Shown here: positions 6,559 through 6,892 of the stretch, one piece after another
Position numbering within the stretch: the stretch's first letter is position 1
Layout of the letters: each line of letters starts with the position of its first letter
From: Bacteroidales bacterium
GTDB lineage: Bacteria > Bacteroidota > Bacteroidia > Bacteroidales > WRGA01
Direction of reading: 5' to 3'
Assembly: GCA_031279795.1 (NCBI GenBank)
Contig: JAITHZ010000169.1
Location: forward strand, 1-6,892
Length of the DNA: 6,892 nt
Notes under the pieces: generated by a model
The model's input: the letters and a program-made list of their open reading frames with translations, nothing else
Told to the model about the DNA's origin: nothing
Databases searched by the model: none
Program-made: the position numbers and the translations under genes

Positions 6559-6633
6559 AATTACGAATTACGAATTACGAATTACGGAACCTCTCAAGTC
6601 CTCGTAGTTCGTAATTCGTAATTTTTAATTCGT
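6559..6633. repeat. AATTACG heptamer repeat, site C, inverted copies
   Basis: Four tandem AATTACG copies at 6559-6586 are followed, after 16 bases, by CGTAGTT and two CGTAATT copies at 6603-6623, then TTTAATTCGT to 6633. The left part is the same as site A at 2519-2546, including the next three bases GAA. The right part shares 24 identical bases with the reverse complement of 2509-2532. Site C therefore carries one copy in each orientation, head to head. Confidence 0.85.
6566..6626 (+). terminator. Possible transcript end: 21-bp hairpin after the pectate lyase gene
   Basis: The inverted heptamers form a stem of 21 positions (6566-6586 with 6603-6623) with one mismatch that becomes a G-U pair in RNA, and a 16-base loop. 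It begins 20 bases after the lyase stop codon and runs into five T residues (6622-6626). The stem is long but AT-rich, unlike a compact GC-rich intrinsic terminator, so termination is possible but unproven. It could equally protect the 3' end or simply be a repeat. Confidence 0.35.
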
Positions 6634-6892
6634 CCTGACTTTGACACTTTCAAAATCTCTATTGTACAACAACCTATAAATGAGCGAATTGATGTTTTTG
6701 CGTTGCCAAAATGGGTGACGCGAGCAAAAAATAATACTATTGATTTACAGCAAATTAATATTTAAAGCAACGAATAAAAACATAAAGTTTTATTGATTGA
6801 TGACTATTGATGGGTAATTATTGATTAATGATTATTGTTTCAGTGAGATTATTTTGTTGCTCAACATAGATTTTTCAAAATCAAATAGCAAA
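6634..6892. other. AT-rich non-coding region with TTGAT-rich stretch
   Basis: No gene with a start codon and convincing composition is seen. An open frame without a usual start runs from 6622 to the TAA at 6763-6765 (47 codons). From about 6788 to 6838 the sequence is dominated by variants of ATTGATTA/ATTGATGA, a low-complexity tract. An AT-only inverted repeat, AATAAAA at 6773-6779 and TTTTATT at 6788-6794, is probably chance. No TAnnTTTG box with a following start codon was found. Confidence 0.6.

Noticed and set aside
6788..6838. TTGAT-rich stretch as a replication origin or attachment site
   Set aside because: Low-complexity AT-rich variants with no DnaA-box set, integrase or tRNA nearby.

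Overview
The window looks like a chromosomal segment of a Bacteroidota bacterium, probably Bacteroidales. The evidence is the TAnnTTTG-type promoter boxes just upstream of three genes, A-rich or absent Shine-Dalgarno sequences, a C-terminal domain resembling the type IX secretion (T9SS) sorting domain, a single-domain (SIS-only) arabinose-5-phosphate isomerase, and a Bacteroidota-style multidomain pectate lyase. The species cannot be named from the sequence.

Layout. Bases 1-125 hold a palindromic intergenic repeat with two copies 69 bp apart, next to the 3' end of a minus-strand gene for penicillin-binding protein 1C (pbpC, 126-2477). A divergent promoter region (2478-2656) carries four tandem AATTACG heptamers directly behind the pbpC promoter. 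Three plus-strand genes follow: a small outer-membrane beta-barrel protein (2657-3331), a KdsD-type arabinose-5-phosphate isomerase without CBS domains (3500-4096), and a secreted family-1 pectate lyase (4228-6546). The lyase has an N-terminal Fn3-like domain, a Gly-Asp repeat linker, a C-terminal beta-rich module and a sorting-domain-like tail. Bases 6547-6892 are non-coding: a large inverted repeat built from the same heptamer, then AT-rich sequence.

How the genes relate. Three of the four encode cell-envelope functions (peptidoglycan synthesis, Kdo/LPS precursor synthesis, an outer-membrane barrel). The fourth encodes an exported enzyme for plant pectin. Each gene has its own upstream gap of more than 100 bp, and three have their own recognisable promoter box, so they look like separate transcription units, not one operon. 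No SusC/SusD pair or other polysaccharide-utilisation gene is visible beside the lyase.

I did not find a convincing undescribed system. The most distinctive non-genic signals are two intergenic repeat families: the palindromic repeat with a compensatory base change at the left edge, and the AATTACG heptamer family, which occurs at three intergenic sites and in both orientations.
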